Positions 20,996 through 30,880 are shown, counted from the first letter of the stretch. The stretch: 64,000 bases of DNA from Clavaria fumosa (GCA_951802425.1 OX637800.1:496001-560000), one strand, 5' to 3'. A program made the numbers and translations. Notes: generated from the sequence alone by a model not told the origin.

Positions 20996-21795
20996 GTCAC
21001 CGAGTAATTCACGTCGTAGATATAGTCGAAGTTAATGTTCTGAATTCTTCCTAATTGGTCTCGTCCAATTGTCGGGCTTCCTCGTAGGCTTGTTAATCGC
21101 ACCTTTCGGCAATAGTCTCGTGGGTTGCAGTGGACGTGTGGGAGAGTTATTCCGTCTCCAAATTCTATTGCAATTCCGTGTGCCTCGTCTCTCGAGGGTG
21201 GTAATGGTCGGTCTGGTCTTTCTTGGTCTGGTCTCTCTGACTCCTCGGTTGTCTCCTCTTGTTCCGTAGAGCGTTGTTCAGGTGTTACGGGAAGCGGGGC
21301 CGAAGGCTCGGAGGTGCTTTCCGTCAGGTGATCAGGTGCCGGGATTATGTTAGTCCCGAGTGCCGGAATGAGAGGATCGAACGCTGTCTGGTCGATTGGG
21401 TCAAATTGGGAAATTACTCTGTCGCTGGGTCTTCCGGGACCTAGGAAAGAGCGAAGTAGGGTGGTTCTGGCTCTGTACTCGGAGTCAGAGGCTTTGATGA
21501 CTCGTTGCCTGAGATTGGCTACTCCTCGCGCGAATGCATGCTCGAGGGCTTGGCGGTTGGGGTGATCGTGTCCAAGGATATCGACGCAAATAGAATGACT
21601 GAACTCAGTCAGGTGGTGTGTGAGTCGTGTGATCTGCGCTCGTCGCTGAGTCAGCGTCGGGTAGATCCGTCCGGAGGTTGGCGTAGTTGCTACTTCGGGC
21701 CAGGAGGAGAGGGGGTATCTCTCGTCGGCAGTAGGGAAAGCCAGTGTGATTTCACCAAAGTACGATAAGGTGATAAGGGACAAGTGAACAACGCT
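20992..21795 (-). CDS. Gypsy-C AUG-less leader ORF (ORF0)
   Basis: From the predicted cap site (21,795) to the gag AUG the RNA is open in one frame for 267 codons and has no in-frame AUG. In all three frames only one AUG exists (21,539), and it opens a six-codon uORF. The product would be hydrophilic with a Pro/Glu-rich middle. The stop overlaps the gag start. Whether it is translated (near-cognate TTG at 21,783 or another route) or is simply kept clean for scanning is unknown. The same arrangement is seen in Gypsy-D. Confidence 0.55.
   Translation of the reverse strand, partial: SVVHLSLITLSYFGEITLAFPTADERYPLSSWPEVATTPTSGRIYPTLTQRRAQITRLTHHLTEFSHSICVDILGHDHPNRQALEHAFARGVANLRQRVIKASDSEYRARTTLLRSFLGPGRPSDRVISQFDPIDQTAFDPLIPALGTNIIPAPDHLTESTSEPSAPLPVTPEQRSTEQEETTEESERPDQERPDRPLPPSRDEAHGIAIEFGDGITLPHVHCNPRDYCRKVRLTSLRGSPTIGRDQLGRIQNINFDYIYDVNYSVT
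21270..21280 (-). other. Gypsy-C self-priming primer binding site
   Basis: TGAACAACGCT (minus strand), two bases after the LTR end, is exactly complementary to the predicted RNA start AGCGTTGTTCA at 21,795-21,785. This match was what located the inner LTR boundary at 21,283, where the sequence indeed has the expected TG/CA terminus. Confidence 0.72.
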
Positions 21796-22187
21796 AAGGG
21801 GTTTCCCATGTCACTGCACCCCTTATATACCTCAGGGGTGCTGCGGGTCCCTGCGGCGCAGTCCATCGTCCGCAGCCCAAGGATGCTATCCATCTACTGC
21901 GGCGTATCTTTCCGCAAGCCTGCTCAGTCCGCAGCTGCCTGTTACTGCTCTTCGACGCAGCTGCCCTTGTGGGGCCGCGCAGCCCGCAGCTTGCCGAATG
22001 CTGCCCTACACTCTTATCTTGAACATCATCGCCTTTCGCTTATCGGCCCATGTGCTGCTCCGCAGTCTTCCGCATGGCACGGCTTATCTCCACATGTTCC
22101 TTCACCCGTCATGTGTTCCTGTGTGACGGTCCTTTCCCACCACCTCGCTTATCTTCCGGCTCTTACCCGTCCCTTGTAGTATATAAG
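21785..22187. promoter_or_regulatory. Gypsy-C divergent promoter
   Basis: Minus-strand TATATAAG starts at 21,829, 34 nt before the predicted sense start site at 21,795. Plus-strand TATATAAG at 22,180-22,187 lies 37 nt before the antisense gene ATG. The ~350 bp between them is dense in CCGCAG/CTGCGG words, which look like an iterated regulator site. Confidence 0.6.
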
Positions 22188-22223
22188 GAGGGCTTGTACC
22201 GCTTCTCTTCCCCATCCTCTGGT

Positions 22224-22713
22224 ATGTGCTGGGGCCCTCACAAACTCAACTTCCTCCCCTCCTCCAATGTCTTCCAACAAGTTGCCCCCCTTGTACTCTC
22301 TTGTGCAGCCTTCCACTGGGCCGTTCAGAGGGGAGCCGACGACCTCCTCATCCTTACCGTTGCTCGACGATGCTATGCTTGCGGCCATCCTGGCCATTTT
22401 GCGTCGGGATGCCCTCGGGTCGTCCGCCCGGGCAACCTTATCTGTGACCTACTCGAGGACCCCCATAGTACCGTCTTTTCTTCCATTTCTCATTTGCTTT
22501 GCTGATTACTTTCTTGCAGGATGGGATTGCACTCCCCCTACTCGGTGGACTTCTCCCACCTCCTACTCCGGGTGGAACTCCACTCCCCCACCCTCATCCC
22601 CTCCGTCAGCCCCTGCGATGGCTATGGTGGCTCTACCAGACGTCGAGGGCGAGTATGTCCAGGCTGGGGAGTCTCCTTCTCAATCGGTGGACGAGGATAG
22701 GCTCTGGGTCTAG
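22224..22713 (+). CDS. Antisense CCHC zinc-knuckle gene in the Gypsy-C LTR
   Basis: Two exons, 22,224-22,467 and 22,520-22,713, separated by a 52-nt intron (GTACCG...CTGAT...TTGCAG). The protein is 145 residues. It starts MCWGPHKLNF, has LSCAAFHW, then the knuckle CYACGHPGHFASGC and ICDLLEDPH. After the splice it continues W-D-C-T-P-P with a Ser/Pro-rich, acidic tail ending DEDRLWV. Gypsy-D encodes an alignable protein with the intron at the same codon and phase. CCHC knuckles bind single-stranded nucleic acid, so an RNA-binding or Gag-like regulatory role is possible but unproven. Confidence 0.75.
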
Positions 22714-22967
22714 TGGCCCGAACGTCGAGGTTTCCTTTTGACGTAATACATAGTTTCTGGTTTCGGATTGGTTTTTGTATTACTTAGGTGCTTCGATCCC
22801 ATAAACCAATCCCCAATGGCCATCAACAGCGAGGAGCATCTCCTCGCTCTTGATTGCCATTGGTACTTTGGTTTTCCTGTCTCTAGTGTTGCGGTTGTCC
22901 TAGTCGTGTTGCCTTTGTTGTAGTTTGCCTTGGTTACATAATCGACTTTGTCATTCTTCCCATGACA

Positions 22968-23556
22968 TTTATGGACTTGGAGTGGGTGAAAAAAGTGGGA
23001 CTAGAACCCTCCCTCCTGCTGAACCCAATCACCATGTATAATGTGGATGGGACGCAGAACAGGAATGGGAAAATCTGGTATGGGATGGACTTGCTTGTTG
23101 CAGTTGGTGACCACCAGGAGCGGATCCACTTCCTGTTAGGGAAGACCCAGTCTCACATGGTGATCCTTGGGCATGACTGGCTAAAGCAACATAACCCAGA
23201 GATCGACTGGGTGAAAGCTGAAGTAAAACTCACCTGCTGCCCCCATGCCTGTACCTCTCCCCCACACAACCACCCGACTCCTAAACGAGCCACTACACCC
23301 CCAAAAACGAGTACCCTGGCCTCTACCAGTATTCCGGACACCTGTTTTCCCAACACTGGCCCCACACCCGATTGGCCCAGCCTGCACCCCATGGTCTTTA
23401 GTGAAGCAAAGTGGGATGAGCTCCCTCGCTCCCAGCCTGACTTTGACATTAAAATTGAGTTCAAGACCAATCCTGGCCACCTCTCCACTAAGCTGTACTC
23501 TCTAATGCGAGAAGAGATGGTGGAGATGAATCGCTGGGTGGATGAGCAGCTGGCTG
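22968..23556 (+). pseudogene. Protease fragment of a Gypsy-E family element
   Basis: Reads FMDLEWVKKVGLEP, then the GHDWLK and PEIDW motifs, ending VDEQLA. This is over 80% identical by eye to residues around the protease-RT linker of the Gypsy-E Pol, on the opposite strand. It is cut at the left by Gypsy-C and at the right by the RFC1 fragment. The protease DSG loop has been lost. Confidence 0.88.
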
Positions 23557-23960
23557 CTTAGTTCACTGATGAACACGAATGACAAGCCTGCAAGACAATT
23601 CTATGATGCGGGCTCAGGGACTGGCTTAGAGCCAGGCGCTTTTGGGCCAGCGAGTCTGGCGGCCTTCGCAGCAACCCAGCTGAAAAAGAGAAAAGCGTGA
23701 GTTCAAAGACATCAGTGACGAGGAAAGAAGGGAGCGCACTTGAATTTGGGCTTCGCCGGCTCGACTTCATCGGGTTTCATGGCAGGCGGCTTGATCTTCT
23801 TCGACTTGGTTGGGATGAGATCGTCATCATCATCATTGTTAATAAAGTCGTCATCCTTAATGACGTCTATTTCGTAGTCATCATCTAGCTTCCCCTGTGC
23901 CTTGAGATTTTCCACGAGGTGGACGGAGCGGCCGCGCTCTCGCGACTGGGCCGAGGCCTG
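23557..23960 (-). pseudogene. RFC1 (replication factor C large subunit) fragment, 3' part
   Basis: Minus-strand reading gives an acidic linker (KLDDDYEIDVIKDDD...), a 60-nt intron (23,739-23,680) and then NWVAAKAARLAGPKAPGSK. A TAG interrupts PEPAS-NCLAGLSFVF, the start of the RFC1 BRCT domain. RFC1 is the clamp-loader subunit that loads PCNA. The intron is retained, so this is a genomic fragment, not a processed copy. A frameshift lies near 23,900. The CDS continues on the far side of Gypsy-D. Confidence 0.8.
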
Positions 23961-24350
23961 TGTCGGGCTTGTGACAGCAAAACCCCTTTGGTGTGCAAGG
24001 GTAGAGCGAAGGGTCTGTTCAGTTTCTAATGCTAGTCGATAGTCCTGGCGGACTTGTCTCTCGATATACAGGGAATACTCCTGTAGTAGTCGAAGTGTCT
24101 GGTAATAAGTCTGGGGATTGGCTCGGAGTAGTCGGTCCTTTATCCAAGTCCTTGTATACCTTTGGTAATACTCGAACCGATAGAGGTTCTGCTCAATCGA
24201 TGGGTGGCTGGTGAAACTCTCAGGAGGGACGACTTGCGACCTTAAAGGTGGGAAGACGAATCCTTCCAGCGCGAAGTTCTCAGCAGCGACGTTTGCTGTC
24301 AGACTTAGTTGAGGTCTCTCAAGTAAGTGTATAGACGAAAAGATCGAAGC

Positions 24351-24790
24351 TAGGGTACATGTGGGTTGGTCCCAGGTCTTATATACTCTAGCTATGGGCT
24401 GTACGTGATGTATGAGTCATTGATTAAATATCGGAATCTGATAGATGATCAGGAAAGCTGCACGCTTGCACTGGAATGATGAGTCCGAGCAGTGTCGATC
24501 TTTGTTGGGATCCTTGTGATGATGATGTCATCTGCGATTAGATAGGGTCCCCGCTTCGATGCATTACATCACATCAGCTGTATCTGATCCTGTTGAGGAT
24601 ATGATCGGAGGATCAGTTGATCTGTGATCGAGTTGCTCTGAGTCATGATCACTTGATCGATCGGTGTGATGTAGTGATCGAGTGAAACTGATCTTTGATC
24701 AGAGATCTTCTTAGGGGTGATCGTGTCTGGTGGATAGGGGTCTGTCCGATCGAGGTCGAGATCAGTCCGTGGTGGTTATTGGATAAAAGG
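24351..24790. promoter_or_regulatory. Divergent promoter in the Gypsy-D LTR (left copy)
   Basis: Minus-strand TATATAAG starts at 24,385 and drives the sense direction. Plus-strand gataaaagg at 24,782-24,790 lies about 45 nt before the CCHC gene ATG. Between them, 24,560-24,725 contains more than a dozen TGATC/GATCA words, several as palindromic TGATCA-like sites. The identical right copy is at 31,755-32,194. Confidence 0.6.
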
Positions 24791-24832
24791 ACGGTCTCCC
24801 TCCTTTCGCCGTCCCTTCAGAGTCTGCCTGTT

Positions 24833-25619
24833 ATGTGCTTCCAAGGCCACCACCTCGTCGAGTTCTTCCACAGCTCCTCCCTCTTCGCTCCCCGCACTGG
24901 GATCAAGCTCTCCTGCGATACCTTCCATTGGTGGGTTCAACTTGTCCCTGCCGATGCGGACCTCTACTGGGTCCTCGATCGATGCTTCGCCTGTGGGGAT
25001 CCCTCCCACCTTGTCAAGGATTGCTCTTTGACCCAAGGTCCTTACCGACGTATTTGTGACCTTCTCGAGGACCCTCATGGTGAGTTAGCCGAGCTGCTTC
25101 TCTCTGTCTCCAGTAAGTCTGATTCTTTATAGATTGGGACTGGGCTCCTCCCCGTCCTCCCTCGCCGACTGCTTGGGCCACTACCCCTTGGGGTGACCAA
25201 GGCACTTGGTACCAAGGTGGGCAGGATTGGGCTGAGATCGGTTCTGGTCCTGTACATCCGGCTTACCATCCCCAGGTCCAGATCCCCAACCTCTGGATAC
25301 CCCGTTGGTGGCGCCTCCTCCATCGCCCTCCCTTCCTACCGTTGACCTCCCCCCCGCCTATTCCCCCCTCCCGTCTCCTACTCTGGACGACGGAGGTTCT
25401 CTCGGCGCTGTGCGAGATCTGCGAGAGGCTGCCCTGGAGGCGGGAATCTGGGATGGTCAGTTTGCCTCCCATCCCTTGAGGGTAGCTCTCGGGTTCGTGG
25501 GTGAGTCTGACTTCTCAGACTCTTCAGATGAGTCATGGGAAGAGGAGTCTTGGGGGTCTGAGTACAGCACCTCGGGCTCCTCCCTTGATGAAGAGGGGTC
25601 TTGGCTTTCTTTCGTGTAG
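24833..25619 (+). CDS. Antisense CCHC zinc-knuckle gene in the Gypsy-D left LTR
   Basis: Exon 1 is 24,833-25,079 and intron 1 is 25,080-25,132 (53 nt; GTGAGT, branch CTGAT, TTTATAG). A likely second intron, 25,217-25,275, restores frame into an acidic final exon ending 25,619; together they give 224 residues. Without it the frame stops at 25,479. The protein begins MCFQGHHLVEFF, contains LSCDTFHWW, the knuckle CFACGDPSHLVKDC and ICDLLEDPH, then WDWAPP and a tail DEEGSWLSFV. Intron 1 has the same position and phase as in Gypsy-C. Function is unknown; a nucleic-acid-binding accessory factor is the natural guess. Confidence 0.75.
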
Positions 25620-25766
25620 ATAAGTATTGTACTTATCTTGCGATAAAATATATAGTTGGGGTTTAACCCCTTGTTCGCCTGATTTGCATGGTGTTCCTTA
25701 AGTTAAAGGATTGAAATTTGCTGGCCTGGTAGTACGGACGACGCTTTCATGACACGACCCTCTCTC

Positions 25767-28700
25767 TTAAGCTTCACCGGAGATTTTCGAGGATGAACCA
25801 CGGGCCTTCCTCCTCTTAGCAGTCATCCAGACGAACTCTGGATGGGTGTCATGAAAGTGTCTGATTGCCTCTTCCGCGTGTCCCAATTCCTTCTCTGGTT
25901 TCCACATGTCTTCGTTTGGTCCATATCCTTCCCATCCGACTAGGTACTGTTTCTGACTTCGCCATAGCCGTCCATCCTTGATCTCACCAATCTCGTACTC
26001 CTCTTCTCCCTCCACTTCCACTGGCGGTGGTGGGGGTTCTACTCGTCCTGGAATCATTGATTCTTCGTATGGATATAGCAGGGAGATGTGAAACACTGGG
26101 TGGACCCGAATCGAGGCTGGTAGTTCCAATTTGTAGTTGACGTCAGAGAGAACTTCAATGACCTCAAATGGTCCTAGTCGTCGATCGGCCAGTGTCTTAC
26201 TGGGGGCTGTGGTGGTGATATTTCTGGCATCTAACCACACCTTCTGTCCTAGTTTAAATGGTGATTCTTTCTGACGGTCCTTGTCGTAGTACCGCGCCAT
26301 TTGTTCCTGAGACAGCTTCATAGCTGCTCTCAGTTCGTCCTGTACCTGATGGAGATGGCTGACTACTTCCTCCGCCTTGGGCACCCCTGTATCCTTTCCT
26401 GTGTCAAATGTCATCCTTGGATGATATCCCCTCGCAGCATAGAAGGGAGATTGCTTAGTGGTGGTGCTAACATTGTTGTTGTAGGCGAATTCTGCCATTG
26501 GCAGGTAGTGGCTCCAGTCATTCTGTCGATAGCGACAGAAGAGTCGTAAGTATTGCTTTAAGGTCTGATTGATTCGTTCGGTCTGTCCATCTGTCTGTGG
26601 GTGGTATGCAGTGGAATAGGCCCCCTGTACGCCTAACTTCTTGAACACTCCTCTCATCAACTTGGATGTGAATTGTGTTCCTCGGTCTGAGATCATCTTC
26701 TCTGGGACTCCATGCAGCTTCCAGACATGTTGTAAATACAAGTCAATGGTCTCTTCTGTGTCAATGTCTGACTTGACTGGAATGAAATGTGCTTCCTTGG
26801 TTAGATGGTCTGCTACCACCCAAATTCCATCGTATCCTGCCGACTTAGGTAATTCCACGATGAAGTCATTGGTGGCCACTTGCCAAGGTCGTTCTGCTGG
26901 TGGAATGGGTCGAAGTTCCCCTCTGGGCTTCTGCGCCCAGTTCTTCTTCCGATTGCAGGTGTCGCAGGTTTCTACGTAATGCTTGATGTACCTGGTCATC
27001 CCTGGCCACCAGTAGTTCCGGGAAATAAGTTCCATTGTCTTGTAGACCCCTGGATGGCCTACTTCTAATGAGTCGTGGTGCAGTTTAACCAGATCTCTTC
27101 GTATCCCTGGGTTGTCTGGTACGCATACCTTCCCCTGGAAGAGTAGTAATCCATCTTCCAGGTTCCAATCTTCCAGTCCTTTTCGCAGTTGCCTTGGTCC
27201 CATCTTCAGGAGTTTCATTGCTTCCATCACCTCTGGGTCGTACTCTACTTCCTTCCTAATTCGTTTCCGAATAGGGTGATCCTGGAGGCTTGAAGCATGT
27301 CCTCTCTTCATGGCACAGATCCTAATCCTTTCTGGTTGTAGCACTTCTGGGGAGTTCAGCTGTAGGACCTGCCATCCTTGGTTGTCTGGGGTTTCTGGCT
27401 TATGGTCGGGCCTCCGTGATAGTTTGTCTGGCTTCCCTCCCAGTCGTCCAGGTCGATGCTTGATCTCGTAGTCAAATCGTGTCAGGAATAAACCCCACCT
27501 CGCCTGTCTCCGGGTGAGTGTCTGTGCTCCCCCAAAGTATTGCAAGTTCTGATGGTCAGATAGAATGGTTACCCTGTGTCGTGCCCCTTCTAAGTAATGT
27601 CGCCACTGCTTAAGAGCCAGAATGATAGCCAGTAGCTCCTTGTCGTAAATCTGGTAGTTTCTCTCAGCGGCATTCATTGCTTTTGACATGAAGGCTATCG
27701 GGTGCACATTCCCATCCTCTCCCTTCTGTGACAATACTGCTCCGACTGCAAAGTCTGAAGCATCACACTCCACTACATAGGGCTCCTCCGGATTTGGGAT
27801 GATCAAGACAGGGGCGTCCTTGAACTTATCCTTGTACTGTCTGAATGCTTGTCTTTGTTCCTCTCCCCATTCAAAGACCTTCCCTTTCTTCAATAGACTA
27901 GTCAAAGGTCTGACCTGTTCAGAGTACCCTTTGATAAACCTTCGGTAGAAATTGCCGAACCCCAGGACTTCCTGTATCCCCTTCACAGTTGTTGGTTCTG
28001 GCCAGTCCATGATCGCCTGTACCTTTGCTGGATCCATTCTGATTTGATTGTGTGAAATCAAAAACCCTAAGTATTCCGTCTCTCCACGGAAGAACTTGCA
28101 TTTTTCTGGTTTACAGAATAGGTCATTCTCCTGTAGTCGTCGAAGCACCTCCAGGACTGTCGTCACATGCTCCTCTCTTGTCTCTGAGAATATCAGGATG
28201 TCGTCCAGGTATACCACCACGTTGACCATATCTTTGAATATGTCGTGCATCATCCGCTGGAAGGTTGCCGGGGCGTTACACAGTCCGAACCCCATAACCT
28301 CCGGTTCATACAATCCTTCCTCAGTCACGAAGGCAGCCTTGTACTGGTCTCCTTTCCTTACCCGGACGTTATTGTATCCCCACCGTAAATCCAAGGCCGT
28401 GAAGTAATAGGCCAAGGCCAGCTTGTCAAGTAAGGTCTGAGTCAAGGGTAGTGGGAATCGATCCTTGATGGTAATTGCATTCAGCTTCCTATAATCAACC
28501 ACTAACCTCAGGCTACCATCCTTTTTCTTGATGAAGAACACTGGTGAGGCTGCTGGTGACCCTGGTCCTTCTGACTTCCTGATGTACCCTTTGGCTAGGT
28601 TCTCGTCCAAGTACTCCATCAAGGCTTCTCTTTCTTTCGGGGACATGGCGTACTTCTTGGAGTTAGGTAAGGGCGCTCCTTCCTCCAAGTTTATTGCGTG

Positions 28701-29591
28701 GTCCCATGGTTTCCTCTCGGGAAGTCGTTCTGATGCCTTTTGTTCGAACACCTTCTTGTACCTTCGAAACTCCTTGGGTACCATTTCTTCGAACGTCCGT
28801 ACCTTCTCTTGTCGAAGTACCTGCTCTGCTATTTGCTGTGACTTGGTAAACCCTGCGGCGATTTGCATGATCCTTTCTGTATCCGTAACCTCGAACACTT
28901 GGTCTCCCTCTTCGGGTTGGTCATCTTCATTGGGTTCTTCTTCTTCTCCCTCTAGACATTCAGTGGTGTCTTCGAATTCCTTCATCAACCTCTGAAAGGT
29001 GTCCTTTGCATTTATTCCTCCAAAGCTCATTGTCACTGGGGTATAGCGCCTCCCTTTCTCTTTCGTGCAGCTCACCGGGCACTTGGAGAATGTGAACTTC
29101 CCTGTCCTCCAATCTATGGTTGGGTTGTGTTTCCTCAACCAGTCGATTCCTATGATGACGTCTTCGACCCCTATGTCTGCTATCAATAGGTTCTCCTTTG
29201 ATTCATGCCCCTGTGCCTTCAGGGTCGCCTTCACTTGATGGGTGATCTTCCCGATCTGGTTAGGGGTCCCATCAATATTGGTCAGGGAAATTGCCTTTCT
29301 GAGGTGCTGTCGCCTGAATCGCTTGGCCAGTCTTGGGGATATGAACAGACTTGAGGCCCCACTGTCCACCAGTGCCCTTACCTTAGTATTTATTCTCTCA
29401 GTCTCCAGCATGATGTCAAGATAAATATGGTCATCATTTGGGACTGATCGAATAAATACAGGTGCAGACTCTGGGGTACTATAGGTCGAAGAGTTTGTGG
29501 GTTCTCCCTTCAACCTTCCTGAAAATCCTCTTCTTTCTTGGTTTCTTCGTTTGCTGTTCCTCGGATTTGCATTCTCTGTCGTTGAGGACAT
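25767..29591 (-). CDS. Gypsy-D Pol polyprotein
   Basis: 1,274 codons from ATG 29,591, overlapping gag by 82 nt in the -1 frame. Protease: VDSGASS and IIGIDWL. Reverse transcriptase: VDYRKLN, MGFGLCNAPATFQ, YLDDIL. RNase H: ECDASDFA, YDKELL, SDHQN. Integrase: H..H zinc region ending CDTCNRKK, catalytic NDF, SDRGTQF and QTDGQTERINQ. It ends with HPVFH and a chromodomain (YLVGWEGYG...MWKPEKEL) followed by a basic tail. No inactivating change is seen. Expression is either by -1 shift or from its own AUG. Confidence 0.96.
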   Translation of the reverse strand: MSSTTENANPRNSKRRNQERRGFSGRLKGEPTNSSTYSTPESAPVFIRSVPNDDHIYLDIMLETERINTKVRALVDSGASSLFISPRLAKRFRRQHLRKAISLTNIDGTPNQIGKITHQVKATLKAQGHESKENLLIADIGVEDVIIGIDWLRKHNPTIDWRTGKFTFSKCPVSCTKEKGRRYTPVTMSFGGINAKDTFQRLMKEFEDTTECLEGEEEEPNEDDQPEEGDQVFEVTDTERIMQIAAGFTKSQQIAEQVLRQEKVRTFEEMVPKEFRRYKKVFEQKASERLPERKPWDHAINLEEGAPLPNSKKYAMSPKEREALMEYLDENLAKGYIRKSEGPGSPAASPVFFIKKKDGSLRLVVDYRKLNAITIKDRFPLPLTQTLLDKLALAYYFTALDLRWGYNNVRVRKGDQYKAAFVTEEGLYEPEVMGFGLCNAPATFQRMMHDIFKDMVNVVVYLDDILIFSETREEHVTTVLEVLRRLQENDLFCKPEKCKFFRGETEYLGFLISHNQIRMDPAKVQAIMDWPEPTTVKGIQEVLGFGNFYRRFIKGYSEQVRPLTSLLKKGKVFEWGEEQRQAFRQYKDKFKDAPVLIIPNPEEPYVVECDASDFAVGAVLSQKGEDGNVHPIAFMSKAMNAAERNYQIYDKELLAIILALKQWRHYLEGARHRVTILSDHQNLQYFGGAQTLTRRQARWGLFLTRFDYEIKHRPGRLGGKPDKLSRRPDHKPETPDNQGWQVLQLNSPEVLQPERIRICAMKRGHASSLQDHPIRKRIRKEVEYDPEVMEAMKLLKMGPRQLRKGLEDWNLEDGLLLFQGKVCVPDNPGIRRDLVKLHHDSLEVGHPGVYKTMELISRNYWWPGMTRYIKHYVETCDTCNRKKNWAQKPRGELRPIPPAERPWQVATNDFIVELPKSAGYDGIWVVADHLTKEAHFIPVKSDIDTEETIDLYLQHVWKLHGVPEKMISDRGTQFTSKLMRGVFKKLGVQGAYSTAYHPQTDGQTERINQTLKQYLRLFCRYRQNDWSHYLPMAEFAYNNNVSTTTKQSPFYAARGYHPRMTFDTGKDTGVPKAEEVVSHLHQVQDELRAAMKLSQEQMARYYDKDRQKESPFKLGQKVWLDARNITTTAPSKTLADRRLGPFEVIEVLSDVNYKLELPASIRVHPVFHISLLYPYEESMIPGRVEPPPPPVEVEGEEEYEIGEIKDGRLWRSQKQYLVGWEGYGPNEDMWKPEKELGHAEEAIRHFHDTHPEFVWMTAKRRKARGSSSKISGEA

Positions 29592-30880
29592 TCACGAGCA
29601 AGGTGTCCTTTCTGATCGCAAATAAAACATGTTCCTTCTTTGAGTCGTCTCATCCGTTCTGCTGGGGCGAGTCTCGAGGCTTTGATCGCCACTCTGTTCA
29701 TGTCTCCCCTGGCTGTCTCTCCTTTGAAGGGTTGTCTGGGCGTCTTCCAGACTGGTCCCCTTTCTCTGATTCTTGTTAGGATACCTTGTTCATACTGGAT
29801 GGCCACTCCAAGCAGTCCGGACACCGTTTCTGGTCTCTCGACATGCACCAGGAGATCCTTGATTGCTGGTTTCAATCCGTGATAGAACATCTCTCCTAAG
29901 GCGATTTCATTGTATCCACTCGGTACTGACCATCTGGTGAACATGGCGTGGTATTCAGATACTGTCTTCTCCTGTTTGAGTTCTCTGAGCTTTGCCCTGG
30001 CCATCTGTGGTTCATTGATGGGGCCCCAGAGTTTGGCGGCCTCTCCGAGGAGTGCGTTCCAATCACTGAGGAAGGGATGTTGCTGTGGGGTCCCTATTGT
30101 TGTCAATAATCCATAGGCCCAAGTCTTCACTACAGGTCCTTCAAACCATCGCAGGAACTGCAGGCACCTTGCTTCGTCTTGACCAGCTCCAAAATAGAAT
30201 GGGTATGCTGCGAAATATAGGTATGCCTGCACTACGAATGGTCCCCAGTTCTCTCGCTCTCCATCAAATGGGACAGGGGGTGTTGGCTTTGGTGGTTTAG
30301 GTATTCCTATCCTCTCTGGCATTCCGATCATTCCTGGGTACCCTCCTCCTGGTGGGCCCCCTCCTGGTGGGCCTCCTCCTGGTGGGCCTCCTCCTGGTGG
30401 GCCCCCACCTGGTGGTTCCCCTCCTGGCGGTCTCCTCCCGAATGGTTCACTCCCAGAAGGGTCCCTCCCTGGTGGGCCTCCACCTGGTGGTTTGCTTCCG
30501 GTCCCTCTTGATAAGGTGAAGGGGTTAAACTCTGCTGCAGGTGTGGTGCTTTCCTTTACTCCTTCGAAGGGATCTGTCGACATGGTGACCCTTCCTTTGC
30601 CCTTTGGTGCTGGTGTTGGTGTTGTCGGTTCCTGCTTGGGTATAAAGTATTCCCGTTCTGCACTCACGGAGGTCTCCACCTCTGGTAGTCCCATCCTCGC
30701 CCTATATGTGGCTTCTTCTTCCCTGTGTGCGGCCATTCTGGCTTCAAACTCTCTTTCCTTCTTGAAGATGTCTTCTTCTAGACTTGATGCCATAAGTGAA
30801 GTCTGTCTTTCTGCTGTATAGGCCGTGGCAATCTTTGCCCCTCCCTTGCTCCCTGGAATATCTTCTTTAACGGAGCTCAT
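29510..30880 (-). CDS. Gypsy-D Gag
   Basis: 456 codons from ATG 30,880. It has a helical charged N-terminus, a Pro/Gly repeat region with tandem GGPPGGGP units, a capsid-like core (PFDGERENWGPF onward) and one knuckle CFICDQKGHLAREC. Its ATG lies inside the last 14 nt of the leader ORF. Confidence 0.95.
   Translation of the reverse strand: MSSVKEDIPGSKGGAKIATAYTAERQTSLMASSLEEDIFKKEREFEARMAAHREEEATYRARMGLPEVETSVSAEREYFIPKQEPTTPTPAPKGKGRVTMSTDPFEGVKESTTPAAEFNPFTLSRGTGSKPPGGGPPGRDPSGSEPFGRRPPGGEPPGGGPPGGGPPGGGPPGGGPPGGGYPGMIGMPERIGIPKPPKPTPPVPFDGERENWGPFVVQAYLYFAAYPFYFGAGQDEARCLQFLRWFEGPVVKTWAYGLLTTIGTPQQHPFLSDWNALLGEAAKLWGPINEPQMARAKLRELKQEKTVSEYHAMFTRWSVPSGYNEIALGEMFYHGLKPAIKDLLVHVERPETVSGLLGVAIQYEQGILTRIRERGPVWKTPRQPFKGETARGDMNRVAIKASRLAPAERMRRLKEGTCFICDQKGHLARECPQRQRMQIRGTANEETKKEEDFQEG
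29522..29528 (-). promoter_or_regulatory. Possible -1 frameshift heptamer G GAT TTT
   Basis: The gag zero frame reads GAG GAT TTT CAG GAA GGT TGA, placing G GAU UUU four codons before the stop. The same heptamer occurs in frame near the gag end of Gypsy-E. GGAUUUU is a known -1 site in some plant RNA viruses. Pol has its own AUG upstream of it (29,591), so reinitiation is an alternative. Confidence 0.45.

Larger units (their letters stand above)
19994..22967 (-). mobile_element. Gypsy-C: 5' part of a Ty3 element with an LTR-borne antisense gene
   Basis: Contains a complete 5' LTR (21,283-22,967), PBS, the AUG-poor leader ORF and gag. It is cut off just after the gag zinc knuckle at 19,994, so pol and the 3' LTR are missing. 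The right end, CATGACA followed by TTTAT, lies inside a protease fragment of the Gypsy-E family, showing where it inserted. It is related in plan to Gypsy-D but clearly diverged in sequence. Confidence 0.88.
21283..22967 (-). repeat. Gypsy-C 5' LTR
   Basis: 1,685 bp, plus-strand TGTTACG...CATGACA. The boundaries come from the PBS and the break in the flanking protease fragment, since only one copy is present. It holds the sense promoter at 21,829 and the antisense CCHC gene at 22,224-22,713. Confidence 0.75.
23961..25754 (-). repeat. Gypsy-D 3' LTR (left copy)
   Basis: Plus-strand TGTCGGG...CATGACA. It includes part of the leader ORF sequence (R-U5), the divergent promoter and the antisense CCHC gene. 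A purine tract (minus-strand aagagagagggtcg) lies just inside at 25,755-25,768. Confidence 0.95.

Noticed and set aside
23961..24297. Gypsy-D LTR first delimited as 24,297-25,754 using an internal TGTCAGAC
   Set aside because: That boundary would leave a tandem leader copy unexplained. Using TGTCGGG at 23,961 gives a perfect GCCTG duplication and a self-primed PBS.
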